From contig NZ_JACNML010000006.1 in NCBI RefSeq assembly GCF_020005365.1, forward strand, positions 62,001-126,000: a stretch of 64,000 nucleotides of DNA, read 5' to 3'. Position numbers and translations under genes: made by a program. The stretch comes from Kangiella shandongensis. GTDB taxonomy: Bacteria; Pseudomonadota; Gammaproteobacteria; Enterobacterales; Kangiellaceae. The notes under the pieces were generated by a model. The model did not search any database. It saw nothing but the letters and a program-made list of their open reading frames with translations, and was not told the origin of the DNA. Positions within the stretch are counted from its first letter, which is position 1. Each line of letters begins with the position of its first letter. Below are positions 1-9,916 of this stretch, in pieces.

Positions 1-190
1 CTAGTTCAGAATGACACAAGCTAATATTTTGCCTTAGAGTTAGAACAAGCTCCGAAAGGCATAAACGTAAGAAGCTAGATTTTTGTTCTAGAGCAAGGCA
101 TTTGATTTTGAGAGTGAGGGAATATATATCTAACTACATAACCGAGCCCTTAAATTCAAATAACACAGCTCTAGGACAAAGAGATGCTTC
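1..190. other. Non-coding window edge downstream of lipA
   Basis: This AT-rich stretch lies downstream of the lipA stop codon. I see no convincing ORF, tRNA or GC-rich hairpin with a T-tract in it. A short weak inverted repeat (CTAGA/TCTAG) is the only structure noticed. What lies further left cannot be seen. Confidence 0.5.
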
Positions 191-1189
191 TTAGCTGACC
201 TTTTCTCCCGCCGCCTGTTGGTCTGCATGATACGACGACCGCACCATCGGTCCGCTCGCCACATTGGTAAATCCTAAATCCTCAGCAATCTTACCTAACT
301 CATCAAACTCTTTTGGTGGCATAAAGCGCATCACCGGATGGTGGTACTTACTCGGCTGCAGATACTGACCTAGCGTTAACATATCTACGCCGTGTGCACG
401 CAAATCTTTCAGCACTTCAATAATCTCTTCATTGGTCTCACCTAGACCAACCATCAAACCTGACTTCGTTGGGATCCCTGGGTAGCGTTCTTTAAACTGT
501 TTCAGCAAATCTAAAGACCATTGATAGTCGGCACCGGGACGCGCCTGCTTATACAAGCGTGGTACCGTTTCCAAGTTATGATTGAAAACGTCAGGCAAAC
601 CAGCTTCCATTTTATCCAGCGCCACTTCCATGCGACCACGAAAGTCGGGAACTAACACCTCAACCTTTAAGCCAGGATTTTGCTCTTTAGCGACGCGAAC
701 ACATTCGGTAATATGCTCTGAACCACCATCACGCAGATCATCACGATCCACAGACGTAATCACCACATAATTGAGTTTCATCGACTTAACCGAATCCGCC
801 AGATGCTGCGGCTCTTCCGGATCCAGCGGTAATGGACGACCATGCGCCACATCGCAGAAGGGGCAACGTCGAGTACAGATGTCACCCATGATCATAAAGG
901 TTGCCGTACCGTGACCAAAACATTCAGGCAGGTTGGGACAGGAAGCTTCTTCACATACCGTGTGCAGCTTCTTATCACGCAACATATCTTTAATCTTGGT
1001 AATTTGATTGCCATTCGGTAGACGCACGCGGATCCAGTCCGGTTTACGCGGCATTTCTTCTGTCGGCATGATTTTCACTGGGATACGCGCCATCTTTTCT
1101 TCGGCACGCATCTTGTGTCCAGGAATGACTTTACCCGTAACTTTCTTCTTACGAGGAGATGTCTGGGCAACAGACTCTGGTTTTGACAT
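191..1189 (-). CDS. lipA: Lipoyl synthase LipA
   Basis: Radical SAM enzyme that inserts two sulfur atoms into octanoyl groups on the lipoyl domains of 2-oxoacid dehydrogenases and GcvH, in the cytoplasm. The 332-aa product has the auxiliary-cluster cysteines C79, C84 and C90 ([13 protein letters not shown]), the radical-SAM CxxxCxxC at C105, C109 and C112 (CTRRCPFC), and the C-terminal RSSY motif whose serine ligates the auxiliary cluster in the family. Length is normal; the first 50 residues are a basic, Lys/Arg-rich extension typical of proteobacterial LipA. It is the last gene of the dacA-dat-ybeD-lipB-lipA run, 24 bases after lipB, so octanoyl transfer and sulfur insertion are probably co-transcribed. 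Confidence 0.98.
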   Translation of the reverse strand: MSKPESVAQTSPRKKKVTGKVIPGHKMRAEEKMARIPVKIMPTEEMPRKPDWIRVRLPNGNQITKIKDMLRDKKLHTVCEEASCPNLPECFGHGTATFMIMGDICTRRCPFCDVAHGRPLPLDPEEPQHLADSVKSMKLNYVVITSVDRDDLRDGGSEHITECVRVAKEQNPGLKVEVLVPDFRGRMEVALDKMEAGLPDVFNHNLETVPRLYKQARPGADYQWSLDLLKQFKERYPGIPTKSGLMVGLGETNEEIIEVLKDLRAHGVDMLTLGQYLQPSKYHHPVMRFMPPKEFDELGKIAEDLGFTNVASGPMVRSSYHADQQAAGEKVS

Positions 1190-1213
1190 AAAAAGTACTC
1201 AAACCTAACCCGA

Positions 1214-1867
1214 TTACTCAGGCAGGCCCTTCATTTCAAGACGGCTAGTATAACCTAATTTGCTGCATAATTGATCCACTAAGTCTGGCTTTACACGCTC
1301 CAGCGTCTCAGGACCACCACGCTCGGCGATGTGGGTCATCGCCATACCTTGATAGCCGCAAGGATTAATCCGTGCAAACGGCTCAAGGTCCATATTAACA
1401 TTCAAGGCCAAGCCATGAAATGACTTGCCCTTGCGAATTCTCAGGCCTAACGAGCAGATTTTAGCCTCATCGGTGTAGACGCCCGGTGCATCCGAGCGTG
1501 GATAGGCCTCAATACCGTACATTGCCAGAGTATCCACAATCGCGTTTTCAATCGCTGAGACCAGATCTCGTGGGCCCATACTTTTTCGGCGCAAATCGAC
1601 CATAAAGTAGGCCACTTGCTGTCCGGGACCATGATAGGTCACCTGCCCCCCGCGATCGACCTGTACTACAGGAATATCGCCAGGGAATAATAAATGCTCA
1701 GGCTTACCGGCCTGCCCCTGGGTAAACACAGGAGCATGCTCAACCAGCCAAATCTCATCGGTCGTTTCGGCATCACGTTCATCAGTAAAACGCTGCATCC
1801 TCTTCCACACCGGGACATAGGTTTCATGCCCCAGCTCACGGATAATTACCGTATTGTCGTTACTCAT
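1214..1867 (-). CDS. lipB: Octanoyltransferase LipB
   Basis: Transfers octanoate from acyl carrier protein to the lipoyl domains of target enzymes, the step before LipA. The 217-aa product shows the family motif [12 protein letters not shown] (residues 72-83), the catalytic lysine K136 in AKICSLG and the catalytic cysteine C170 in INPCG. The ATG start gives [13 protein letters not shown], the usual short LipB N terminus, with a purine-rich AAGAAG upstream. It lies between ybeD and lipA with short gaps on both sides, consistent with one transcript. Confidence 0.97.
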   Translation of the reverse strand: MSNDNTVIIRELGHETYVPVWKRMQRFTDERDAETTDEIWLVEHAPVFTQGQAGKPEHLLFPGDIPVVQVDRGGQVTYHGPGQQVAYFMVDLRRKSMGPRDLVSAIENAIVDTLAMYGIEAYPRSDAPGVYTDEAKICSLGLRIRKGKSFHGLALNVNMDLEPFARINPCGYQGMAMTHIAERGGPETLERVKPDLVDQLCSKLGYTSRLEMKGLPE

Positions 1868-1880
1868 TGTCGCTTCTTAG

Positions 1881-2147
1881 TTACAAGGTCATTTTTACGC
1901 CTTCGACGGTATAAACCTCTTTATACATGGCATCCACCTGCTGACGGCTTTCCACAGTCACCATAAAGGATAAAGAGACATAATTACCATCACGGCTCAA
2001 CTTAGTGGTAGGCGAGTAATCACTAGGCACATGACGATTCACAATTTCGGCCACTTCCATATCAACGCCCTCACGATGGACGGCCATGACCTTAAAGCAA
2101 ATTTCACATGGAAATTCCCATACTTTATCACGATCATAATGTGTCAT
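1881..2147 (-). CDS. ybeD: YbeD/DUF493 family protein
   Basis: Small 88-aa cytoplasmic protein of the YbeD (DUF493) family, an ACT-like fold of unclear function found next to lipB in many gammaproteobacteria. The start WEFPCEICFKVM and the C-terminal segment around LSFMVTVESRQQVD match the family pattern as I know it. Its ATG overlaps the dat stop codon by four bases (ATGA), so translation is probably coupled to dat. A role in lipoate metabolism is suggested only by neighbourhood. Confidence 0.93.
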   Translation of the reverse strand: MTHYDRDKVWEFPCEICFKVMAVHREGVDMEVAEIVNRHVPSDYSPTTKLSRDGNYVSLSFMVTVESRQQVDAMYKEVYTVEGVKMTL

Positions 2148-3031
2148 AACTGTGCCTCACCACTAATTTCTCCCAGGTATAAACGCTCTTTTAATACCTG
2201 ATAATATTCATACATTCGGCGCCAGACAGGGCCTGGTTCACCGTTACCAATTGTAACATCATTTACTCGGACGACTGGGCGGATTTCTTTGGTTGAACTG
2301 GTCAGCCAAACCTCGTCCGCTAATAACAACTCATGTTCCGGTATCGGTCGTTCCTCGTAAGGTATGCCGTGCTGCTGCGCCAGGCTTAGAATAAACTCAC
2401 GCGTTACACCAGCTAACAGATGCTCACTTAAAGGCGGCGTAATGATAACACCATCGCGTACAATAAACAGGTTACTCGATGTTGCTTCACTCGCCTCACC
2501 GTTACGCACTAATATGGTGTCATCCGCCCCAGATTCAAGCGCCTGCTGTCTTAACATACAGTTGGCCAGCAAGGTGATGGCTTTAATATCGCAGCGCTGC
2601 CACCGAATATCCTCCGCCGTAATCACCGAAAAATCTTTAATATCAGTAGCTTGCCAAGACTTCTGCACCGGAGGTAGCGGTGACATCATGGCAAAGATGG
2701 TCGGTTCGCTAAGTTCTGGGAAGTCATGATGGCGCTCGACGTAGGCACCACGAGTCACTTGCAGGTAAACCGAGGCATTCTCATAATGATTGTGTTCAAT
2801 CAGAGTATTGCACAGGTTAAGCCAGTCTTCGTCTGACTGCGGCAGAGACATGTATATAGCAGCCAGACTTTTACGTAAGCGGTTGATATGGCTGGATAAC
2901 CTGAAGGGATTTCCAGCATACACCGGAATCACTTCATAAACCCCGTCACCAAACAAAAAGCCCCGGTCCAAGACCGGGACTTTTGCCTGTTCAAGCTCTA
3001 TATAATGACCATTAAGGTATGCAATAGACAT
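2144..3031 (-). CDS. dat: D-amino acid aminotransferase (class IV)
   Basis: PLP-dependent fold-type IV aminotransferase, 295 aa. The PLP lysine is K150 in RCDIKAITLLANC, and the start MSIAYLNGHYIELEQAKVPVLDRGF is class IV-like. An R-x-H pair (R100, H102 in YVERHHDFP) matches the carboxylate trap of D-amino acid aminotransferases and argues against a branched-chain aminotransferase. Such enzymes interconvert D-alanine and D-glutamate with 2-oxoacids. Placement right after the carboxypeptidase gene dacA, which releases D-Ala from peptidoglycan, fits recycling or synthesis of cell-wall D-amino acids, but that link is inference. An aminodeoxychorismate lyase is less likely. Confidence 0.88.
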   Translation of the reverse strand: MSIAYLNGHYIELEQAKVPVLDRGFLFGDGVYEVIPVYAGNPFRLSSHINRLRKSLAAIYMSLPQSDEDWLNLCNTLIEHNHYENASVYLQVTRGAYVERHHDFPELSEPTIFAMMSPLPPVQKSWQATDIKDFSVITAEDIRWQRCDIKAITLLANCMLRQQALESGADDTILVRNGEASEATSSNLFIVRDGVIITPPLSEHLLAGVTREFILSLAQQHGIPYEERPIPEHELLLADEVWLTSSTKEIRPVVRVNDVTIGNGEPGPVWRRMYEYYQVLKERLYLGEISGEAQL

Positions 3032-3099
3032 AGGCTCATTATACTAAAACGTTATACAACATAACATTTTTATCCGACGGTACGGACTCGACCAAATAC

Positions 3100-4266
3100 T
3101 TAGTCTTCAAACCACAACGCCATTGAGTCCCACATGCGGCCAAAAAAGCCCGCCTCTGCAACATTATCCAGGGCCACCATGGGTAGTCGCTTCACCACTT
3201 TGTCACCCATATTAAAATGTACCTCACCGACGACCTGGCCTTTTTTGATCGGTGCGATCAGCTTACCGTTCATGGTGTAATTGGCTTTTAACTGATCTTT
3301 TTCGCTCTTCAAGACCGTCAGCACCGCATCCTGAGCCAGGCCAACGCCGACCTGCTCTTCCTCACCTTTCCACACCTCCGCCTGCTTCAAGGCTTTTCCT
3401 GCGGCAAAGGCTTTGATATTGGTGTAGAAACGGAAGCCGAAGTTGAGCAGTTTACGGCTTTCACTGGCGCGAGCATTCATACTCTCGGTTCCCATAACCA
3501 CCGAAATTAAACGCATGTTTTTCTTCTCGGCAGAAGAAACCAGGCAATAACCGGCGGCTTCAGTATGGCCGGTTTTAATACCGTCGACGCCCAACGTGGT
3601 ATCACCTAATAACTCGTTTCGATTTTTCTGTGTAATGCCGCTGTAGGTAAACTCGCGCTCCGAGTACATGGAGTAATCTTCAGGGAAATCAGAAATCAAG
3701 GCACGGGCGAGTTTGGCTAAATCCTGCGCGGTGGTCATGTGCTGTTCATGCGGCAAGCCTGTGCTGTTCATGAAGTGAGTATCATTCATCCCCAGACGCT
3801 TGGCATACTGGTTCATCAAATCGGCAAATGCCTCTTCACTACCAGCAATATGCTCGGCCATGGCAATACTGGCATCATTACCCGACTGAATCACAATTCC
3901 CCGGTGCAGATCTTCAACCGAAACGTACTTGTTAACCTCAACGAACATCAAGGAGCTGCCTTTCAGTTTTGGATTCTGCGCCCAGGCGTTCTCACTGATC
4001 AGGACCTTATCTTCATTACTGATATTACCTTTATGTAATTGATCAGCAATGATGTAACTGGTCATCATTTTGGTCAAACTGGCCGGGGGCAACCTTTCAC
4101 TGGAGTTTTCCTCCATCAAAATCTGCCCCGTTTCATAATCCATCAACAGCCACGAGCTGGCTCCTACATTAGGCTTGCCTGGTTGAATCGCCTGCACGGC
4201 GCCGGAAACCGTCCACAATGCGATACCAATAAGAACTACAACAACTGAAAAAATACGTTTCATCAT
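3100..4266 (-). CDS. dacA: D-alanyl-D-alanine carboxypeptidase (PBP5/6 type)
   Basis: Low-molecular-mass penicillin-binding protein that trims the terminal D-Ala of peptidoglycan pentapeptides in the periplasm. The 388-aa product has an N-terminal signal peptide (about residues 1-26), the SxxK nucleophile S63-K66 (SLTK), SGN at 128-130 and KTG at 231-233. A PBP5 C-terminal beta domain follows, and the end FFGRMWDSMALWFED looks like the amphipathic helix that anchors PBP5 to the membrane. Two consecutive ATG codons (4266 and 4263) are possible starts. The gene sits between rlpA and dat in the usual dac-lip order. Confidence 0.97.
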   Translation of the reverse strand: MMKRIFSVVVVLIGIALWTVSGAVQAIQPGKPNVGASSWLLMDYETGQILMEENSSERLPPASLTKMMTSYIIADQLHKGNISNEDKVLISENAWAQNPKLKGSSLMFVEVNKYVSVEDLHRGIVIQSGNDASIAMAEHIAGSEEAFADLMNQYAKRLGMNDTHFMNSTGLPHEQHMTTAQDLAKLARALISDFPEDYSMYSEREFTYSGITQKNRNELLGDTTLGVDGIKTGHTEAAGYCLVSSAEKKNMRLISVVMGTESMNARASESRKLLNFGFRFYTNIKAFAAGKALKQAEVWKGEEEQVGVGLAQDAVLTVLKSEKDQLKANYTMNGKLIAPIKKGQVVGEVHFNMGDKVVKRLPMVALDNVAEAGFFGRMWDSMALWFED

Positions 4267-4299
4267 GATTTCAACACTATCTACTTAAACTGGAAAAAA

Positions 4300-5184
4300 T
4301 TAATCGGTTACTACACGTGGCGAACCAAAGCTATACTGCTTAAGCTGCGACAGAATGGCCTCCGCAGCCCGCGCACTTTTCAGCGGTCCGATACGAACTC
4401 GCTGCAACCTTTGACCGTTGACATTCACTGGCGTTAGTGTAATCGGTTGGCGAAAATGCTCTCGTAATCTCGAGGCCAGGGTATCGGCACGCATTTCGTC
4501 AGAAAAAGCACCAACCTGAACATACAGCTTGGCATTATCGTGCTGCCTATCCATTGGCGGAATTTCTAATTCCCCCGTTGAGCTGGGTACTTTTCTCGAT
4601 CCCCCCGGTGATGCAAGAACCCTGACTTCCACCCGAGCCGTGCCGTGATTGTCATAGCCCAGTTTTTTCGCTGCCGCATAGGACAGATCGATTAAGCGGT
4701 TTTTAACAAAAGGACCACGGTCATTGATTTTCACCACCACCGATTTGCCGTTATCTACATTCGTCACCCGCGCATAGCTGGGCAAAGGCAGAGTTTTATG
4801 GGCTGCGGTGAACTGATACATATCATACACTTCACCTGAGGATGTACGGCGGCCATGGAACTTCTGTCCATACCAACTGGCGGTTCCTACTTCACTGTAG
4901 TTATTGCCCGAGGCTAGAACATGATAAACCACGCCGTCGACTTCATAGTAAGGCGGATTACCAAATGGACTTTTTTCTTCCACCCTTGGTGTCGGCTCGG
5001 AAATAGGCCCGTCCTCAAAGGAACTGGCGCTGCCGTCAGGCGCATAATCTGGAATCTTACGATCGGCCGCACTGCCGTATGCCGGAGCATCGTCGTCGCT
5101 GCGCTGCCCTGTGGTCGTACAGGCGCTCAATACGCCCAGAACGGCGAGTGCGCTAACCCATTGAATCGTTTGTTTTATTTGCAT
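4300..5184 (-). CDS. rlpA: RlpA family septal lytic transglycosylase lipoprotein
   Basis: Outer-membrane lipoprotein with a double-psi beta-barrel and a SPOR domain; RlpA homologues cleave glycan strands lacking stem peptides at the division site. I chose the ATG at 5184, giving a clean lipoprotein signal with lipobox LSAC (Cys22). An upstream in-frame TTG at 5199 would add five residues. The barrel domain spans about residues 99-190 with the conserved ASWYG, HKTLPLPSYARVTN and INDRGPF motifs, and SPOR spans about 217-292. A Pro/Asp/Ser-rich linker separates the signal from the barrel. It lies between mltB and dacA, forming a peptidoglycan remodelling run. Confidence 0.95.
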   Translation of the reverse strand: MQIKQTIQWVSALAVLGVLSACTTTGQRSDDDAPAYGSAADRKIPDYAPDGSASSFEDGPISEPTPRVEEKSPFGNPPYYEVDGVVYHVLASGNNYSEVGTASWYGQKFHGRRTSSGEVYDMYQFTAAHKTLPLPSYARVTNVDNGKSVVVKINDRGPFVKNRLIDLSYAAAKKLGYDNHGTARVEVRVLASPGGSRKVPSSTGELEIPPMDRQHDNAKLYVQVGAFSDEMRADTLASRLREHFRQPITLTPVNVNGQRLQRVRIGPLKSARAAEAILSQLKQYSFGSPRVVTD

Positions 5185-5203
5185 CTTGCTATATCTCAAT
5201 TAA

Positions 5204-6223
5204 TTAAGACTTACCTTTAGCCACAGCCGGTTGCTTAGCCAGTTTCTTTTGTTGCTGAACATCATACTCAGCTTTAATTTCCTGACTCAGCTGATACACC
5301 GCCATGGCGTACAAGGGACTGCGGTTATAGCGCGTAATGACATAAAAGTTATGAAAACCTAACCAGTAATCATAACGATTTTTTTGCTTGTAATGGTAAA
5401 TACCCGCGATATCGCTATCGTTAGCCTGTCCCTGATAGTTCAAGCCCGCTTTTTTCATCTGGCCGATGGTAAATTGTGGCTTTAACTTGTCGTTTTTAAA
5501 CTTTGTTGCGATGACTTTATCCGCATCGACAAATTCTGCCACCGGCTGACCTAAACGCCAGCCATGCACGCTAAAGTAATTTGCCACACTACCAATAGCA
5601 TCGGCCGTATTGCTGAATAAATTGACTTTACCATCATCGTCAAAATCTACCGCATAATGACGGTAAGAGGTTGGAATAAACTGCCCCATTCCCATAGCAC
5701 CAGCGTAAGAGCCTTTTGGTTCGTCCAACTTCCAACCCTGCTCACGGGCCAGCACAAAATACTGCTCTAACTCACCAGCAAAAAAACTGCCGCGCTTGGG
5801 GTAGTGAAAAGCCAAAGTGCTAATCGCATCAATCACCGGGTAGCTCCCTTGTATGCGGCCATACTTAGTTTCAACCCCGATAATCGCCGTGATAATTTCT
5901 GCAGGAACCTGATACTGTTTCTCTGCCCGCTCCAATAAGGCCCTATGTTCGGCGTAAAACTTAACACCTTGTTTAATACGCTCTTGCTGAATAAAAATAG
6001 GACGGTACTGGTACCAGTCTTTACCTTCAGCAGGACGACTGATAGCATCCAGAATACTTTGACGTTTTTCCGCCTTATCCAAAGCCATTTGAATATAGTC
6101 CACGGTAAAACCATGCTTTTGCTGCATATAATTGGCAAAAGCCTTCGGCTCTGTCGGCGCACCACCAGCGCTGGCTGCTAAACAGCTTAAACCCAATAAT
6201 GCTGTTGCTATGATGTTCTTCAC
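5204..6223 (-). CDS. mltB: Lytic murein transglycosylase B
   Basis: Cleaves the MurNAc-GlcNAc bond of peptidoglycan with 1,6-anhydro product formation. I take the GTG at 6223 as start because AGGAG lies six bases upstream; an in-frame TTG 13 codons earlier has no such site. The 339-aa protein has a hydrophobic signal peptide, the catalytic glutamate E118 in VETKYG, and the MltB signatures YAGAMGMGQFIPTSY and DFDDDGKVNLF. The signal segment lacks a good lipobox, so it may be a soluble periplasmic form, like SltB/MltB variants. Its position between rodA and rlpA is common in marine gammaproteobacteria but differs from E. coli. Confidence 0.95.
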   Translation of the reverse strand: MKNIIATALLGLSCLAASAGGAPTEPKAFANYMQQKHGFTVDYIQMALDKAEKRQSILDAISRPAEGKDWYQYRPIFIQQERIKQGVKFYAEHRALLERAEKQYQVPAEIITAIIGVETKYGRIQGSYPVIDAISTLAFHYPKRGSFFAGELEQYFVLAREQGWKLDEPKGSYAGAMGMGQFIPTSYRHYAVDFDDDGKVNLFSNTADAIGSVANYFSVHGWRLGQPVAEFVDADKVIATKFKNDKLKPQFTIGQMKKAGLNYQGQANDSDIAGIYHYKQKNRYDYWLGFHNFYVITRYNRSPLYAMAVYQLSQEIKAEYDVQQQKKLAKQPAVAKGKS

Positions 6224-6266
6224 TTTCTTCTCCTGGGATAATTTACTATTATCTATCAACAAGACG

Positions 6267-7391
6267 TTAAGTTGAGTGTAGTCTTCGATGCGTTTGTATC
6301 GACATCAAAATCCCGAAACTGGCCATCAAGGTTACAATAGAAGTACCGCCATAACTAATCAACGGTAATGGTAACCCGACCACGGGTAACAAACCACTGA
6401 CCATTCCAATATTTACAAACAAATAAACAAAAAAGGTCGACGTCAAAGCCGCCCCAAGCAAACGGCTGAACGTATCCTGGCCTTGCAGGCTGATATAGAG
6501 CCCACGCCAGATCACAAACAAATACAGAGCCAGTAAGGCAACGATACCGATCAGTCCAAATTCTTCACCCAGCACCGCAAATATAAAGTCCGTGTGTCGC
6601 TCTGGCAAAAACTCCAGTTGCGACTGAGTACCGTTAAGCCATCCTTTGCCATAAATCCCACCCGAACCGATAGCAATCTGGGACTGAATAATATGATAGC
6701 CCGAGCCCAGCGGATCACTCTCAGGATTCAAAAAGGTCAAGACCCGTCCTTTTTGATAATCATGCATCACGAAATACCACATGATCGGCGCCATAATCAC
6801 GCCAACCAGCGCCGCTCCTAGCATATAACGCCAACGAATCCCGGCAAAGAAAATCACAAAGATTCCCGACGCAGCAATCAGTAACGAAGTTCCGAGATCC
6901 GGCTGCAAAATAATCAGTGACGTGGGTACGAGCACCAGCACTAAACTGATCAGTAAATGCTTAAAGCTCGGCGGCAGGGCTTTATCGGCAAAATAAGAAG
7001 CGACCATGATGGGTACGGCTAGCTTCATTATTTCTGAAGGCTGGAAACGAATACCGATATTAATCCAGCGCTGTGCACCTTTACTCGACTCGCCAAAAAA
7101 CAGTACCGCGAGCAAAAAGGCGATACCAACCACGAAAAAGAGCGGTGCCCACTCCTTTAGCGTCCGCGGCGCCACCTGCGCCAGCAGGAACATCACCAGC
7201 AAGCCTGCACCAAAACGTATGACCTGCTTTTCGACCAGGAACAGGCTTTCACCGCCAGCACTATAAACCACCACCAAACTGAATGCCATCAAAGCCAATA
7301 AGCCTAGCAGCAAAGGCACATCAATATGTAACCGCCATAGTAAACTACTACGCGCTTTATGCGTATTGGCGGTACTAGTTCGCAGCGCCAT
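6267..7391 (-). CDS. rodA: Rod-shape SEDS glycosyltransferase RodA
   Basis: Integral membrane SEDS protein that polymerises lipid II into glycan strands for cell elongation together with PBP2. The 374-aa product has about ten predicted helices, family motifs such as FQPSEIMKLAVP, LQPDLGTSLL and the C-terminal LPLPLISYGGTS. Its start overlaps the 3' end of mrdA by 17 bases, so the polymerase and its cognate transpeptidase are translationally linked, as expected for the elongasome core pair. Confidence 0.97.
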   Translation of the reverse strand: MALRTSTANTHKARSSLLWRLHIDVPLLLGLLALMAFSLVVVYSAGGESLFLVEKQVIRFGAGLLVMFLLAQVAPRTLKEWAPLFFVVGIAFLLAVLFFGESSKGAQRWINIGIRFQPSEIMKLAVPIMVASYFADKALPPSFKHLLISLVLVLVPTSLIILQPDLGTSLLIAASGIFVIFFAGIRWRYMLGAALVGVIMAPIMWYFVMHDYQKGRVLTFLNPESDPLGSGYHIIQSQIAIGSGGIYGKGWLNGTQSQLEFLPERHTDFIFAVLGEEFGLIGIVALLALYLFVIWRGLYISLQGQDTFSRLLGAALTSTFFVYLFVNIGMVSGLLPVVGLPLPLISYGGTSIVTLMASFGILMSIQTHRRLHST

Positions 7392-9324
7392 CGGCGGACT
7401 CCTCGTCTTCAGTATCGGACGTCTGATTGATCTTTAATTCCTGCAACAAATAAAAATCCATAATCTCACGGGCTAAAGGTGCGGCATTGGAGCCACCGCC
7501 ACCGGCATTCTCCATCATCACAGCCACCGCTACCTTTGGCTGTTCGAAAGGAGCGTAACCGATAAATAAGGCATTATCATGGAATTTTTCTGCAATTTTG
7601 CTGGCATCGTAACTTTCGTCTTGCGCGATACTCTTCACCTGTGCCGTACCAGTTTTACCCGCGACCGTATATTCCGCATCGGCAAATGCGCTTCGCGCCG
7701 TACCTCGCGGCGGCTCTGTCACTTTCCGCATACTGTTTTTGACCAGATCCAGCCAACTACCGTCACTGGTATCAATCTGGTGATAGGCCATCACCGGAGT
7801 ATTGGCTTCATAACGATTCGCCTGTGCAAATTCTTTGACCAGCTGTAGGTTGTAGCGAATGCCGTCGTTGGCCAGAACCGCGGTGGCATTAGCCAGCTGC
7901 AGAGGCGTGACAGTCCAGAAGCCCTGACCAATTCCGATATTGACGGTGTCGCCATTGTACCAGGGCTCTTTGCGCATGCTTTTTTTCCAGTCACGCGACG
8001 GCATGATACCCACTTTTTCCTCAACGATATCGATCCCGGTCTTCTGGCCAAAACCAAACTGGGTCATCCCTTCATAAATCTGATTTATCCCGAGACGCAC
8101 CGATAAGTCGTAAAAGAAGGTATCACAAGATTCGATGATAGCCTGTGTCACATCTACCGTGGCGCCATGTCCCCAGGGTCGCCAGTCACGATAACGATGA
8201 TTATTATTGGGTAACGAGAACCAGCCAGGATCACGAATACGGGTACTCGGCGTAATAACGCCTTCCTTTAAGCCTAAAAATGCCAGATGCGGCTTAATGG
8301 TCGAAGCCGGCGGGTAGGTGCCCTGTACAGCGCGGTTGTATAATGGCCGCTCCGGTGTCAGCAGTTTCTTATAATCTTTACTCGAAATCCCGCCGGTAAA
8401 CATATTGGGATCATAAGCGGGCTGGCTGACCATAGCTAACACGCCACCGGTCGATGGCTCCACAGCAACCACTGCACCTCGCACATCCTTATCCTGCATC
8501 AATTGAGTAATCTTCTGTTGCAGCGACAAGTTCAAGTATAAATGCAGGTCCTGCCCTGTTTCTGGCTCAAGCCGCTCTAAAACACGAACCACACGGCCAC
8601 GGGCATCGGTTTCCACTTTTTCGCTGCCCACTTCACCGTGCAGCTTATTTTCGTAATAACGTTCAAGACCCAGCTTGCCCATTTTACTGGTCGCCGCATA
8701 ACGCTGGCGGGTGGTTCCAACCTCACGGTTGTTCTCGACGTCCCATTCATCCATACGGATAAGGTCTTCCTCGGTGATCGCGCCCATTCTGCCAAGCACG
8801 TGCACCAGAGTGGAACCATAAGGATAATAACGTTCCAGACGCGCTTCGACGCTAACCCCCGTGAAGAAATGCTGATTGGCCGAAAATATAGCCACTTCCT
8901 GCTCGGTCAGGTTGGTTTTAATGGCGTAAGAGTTAAACTTGGGACGGAATTTGACTTGCTCTAAGAACGCCTCGATCTGCTCATCTGAAATGTCGAACAT
9001 CTCTTTCAAGCGCTTAACCGTATCGCCCATATCATCAACCTGCTCCGGCACCACCTCCAGAGCAAAAATGGAACGATTCTGCGCCAACAACTTACCAGAT
9101 TGGTCATAAATAAGACCACGTACCGGCGCTATCGGCCTAACCTGAATACGGTTGTTTTCAGACTGCGTTTGATACTTTTGATGATCCAGAACTTGCAATT
9201 TTATTTCTCGAGCCAATAGAAAACCCATCAAGCCGACCACAATGATCAAGGCTATGACACAGCGCATGTAGAAGATGGAGGTTTCGCGCCCCACATCCTT
9301 TATCGCTTCACGCTTTCGTAACAT
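7375..9324 (-). CDS. mrdA: Penicillin-binding protein 2 (elongasome transpeptidase)
   Basis: Class B PBP that crosslinks peptidoglycan during lateral growth. The 649-aa protein has one N-terminal membrane anchor (about residues 20-38), a pedestal/dimerisation region, and a transpeptidase domain with S341-TIK344, S399-C-D and K557-TG. The acidic tail (DTEDEESADGAAN) overlaps the start of rodA. It follows rlmH in the order rsfS-rlmH-mrdA-rodA that is conserved across gammaproteobacteria. Confidence 0.97.
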   Translation of the reverse strand: MLRKREAIKDVGRETSIFYMRCVIALIIVVGLMGFLLAREIKLQVLDHQKYQTQSENNRIQVRPIAPVRGLIYDQSGKLLAQNRSIFALEVVPEQVDDMGDTVKRLKEMFDISDEQIEAFLEQVKFRPKFNSYAIKTNLTEQEVAIFSANQHFFTGVSVEARLERYYPYGSTLVHVLGRMGAITEEDLIRMDEWDVENNREVGTTRQRYAATSKMGKLGLERYYENKLHGEVGSEKVETDARGRVVRVLERLEPETGQDLHLYLNLSLQQKITQLMQDKDVRGAVVAVEPSTGGVLAMVSQPAYDPNMFTGGISSKDYKKLLTPERPLYNRAVQGTYPPASTIKPHLAFLGLKEGVITPSTRIRDPGWFSLPNNNHRYRDWRPWGHGATVDVTQAIIESCDTFFYDLSVRLGINQIYEGMTQFGFGQKTGIDIVEEKVGIMPSRDWKKSMRKEPWYNGDTVNIGIGQGFWTVTPLQLANATAVLANDGIRYNLQLVKEFAQANRYEANTPVMAYHQIDTSDGSWLDLVKNSMRKVTEPPRGTARSAFADAEYTVAGKTGTAQVKSIAQDESYDASKIAEKFHDNALFIGYAPFEQPKVAVAVMMENAGGGGSNAAPLAREIMDFYLLQELKINQTSDTEDEESADGAAN

Positions 9325-9378
9325 ACTTAATGACTCGACCTGTACTAAGGTTCTTATTTACACTCCAATCGACCATTA

Positions 9379-9849
9379 TCATTCTCGGTGATACGGATGG
9401 TTCACCGTGACTGACCAGGCGCGATACAACGACTCTGCAATTAACACGCGAACCAAGGGGTGCGGAAACGTTAAACTGGATAGAGAGATTTTCTGGTTTG
9501 CCCGCTGCAAACAAGCTGGTGCTACCCCTTCCGGGCCACCTACCAAAAATACAACACTGGGATGGTGCAGTTGCCAATGCTCTATCTGTGCAGCCAGCTG
9601 TGGTGTCGACAGTTGTTTGCCCTTAACATCTAAAGCAATGACCCAGTCACCACTCGAAATATGCGACAACATGGCCTCACCTTCTTTATCCGTCAGACGA
9701 GCTATGTCCGCATTCTTGCCTCGTTTGACCGCAGGAACTTCGACGAGTTCCAACGGAAAATCCCGGGGAAAACGCCGAGCATATTCTTTATAGCCCTGCT
9801 CAACCCAGCTTGGCATTTTTTGACCGACCGTGATTAAGCGCAACTGCAT
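9379..9849 (-). CDS. rlmH: 23S rRNA (pseudouridine1915-N3)-methyltransferase RlmH
   Basis: SPOUT-class methyltransferase that methylates pseudouridine 1915 of 23S rRNA in assembled ribosomes. The 156-aa length is standard. The SAM-binding knot is visible as FLVGGPEG (residues 101-108) followed by [13 protein letters not shown] and the C-terminal NHPYHRE, which is diagnostic of the family. It lies between the small gene at 9917-10132 and mrdA. Confidence 0.97.
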   Translation of the reverse strand: MQLRLITVGQKMPSWVEQGYKEYARRFPRDFPLELVEVPAVKRGKNADIARLTDKEGEAMLSHISSGDWVIALDVKGKQLSTPQLAAQIEHWQLHHPSVVFLVGGPEGVAPACLQRANQKISLSSLTFPHPLVRVLIAESLYRAWSVTVNHPYHRE

Positions 9850-9916
9850 TTAGTAGATACCAACAATCATTAACAACAAAAATACTATTCGATAATAAAG
9901 AAAAACTGGCAGTGTC

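Noticed and set aside
9308-9577. 89-aa minus-strand frame across the mrdA-rlmH junction
   Set aside because: Overlaps both real genes out of frame and has no recognisable feature.
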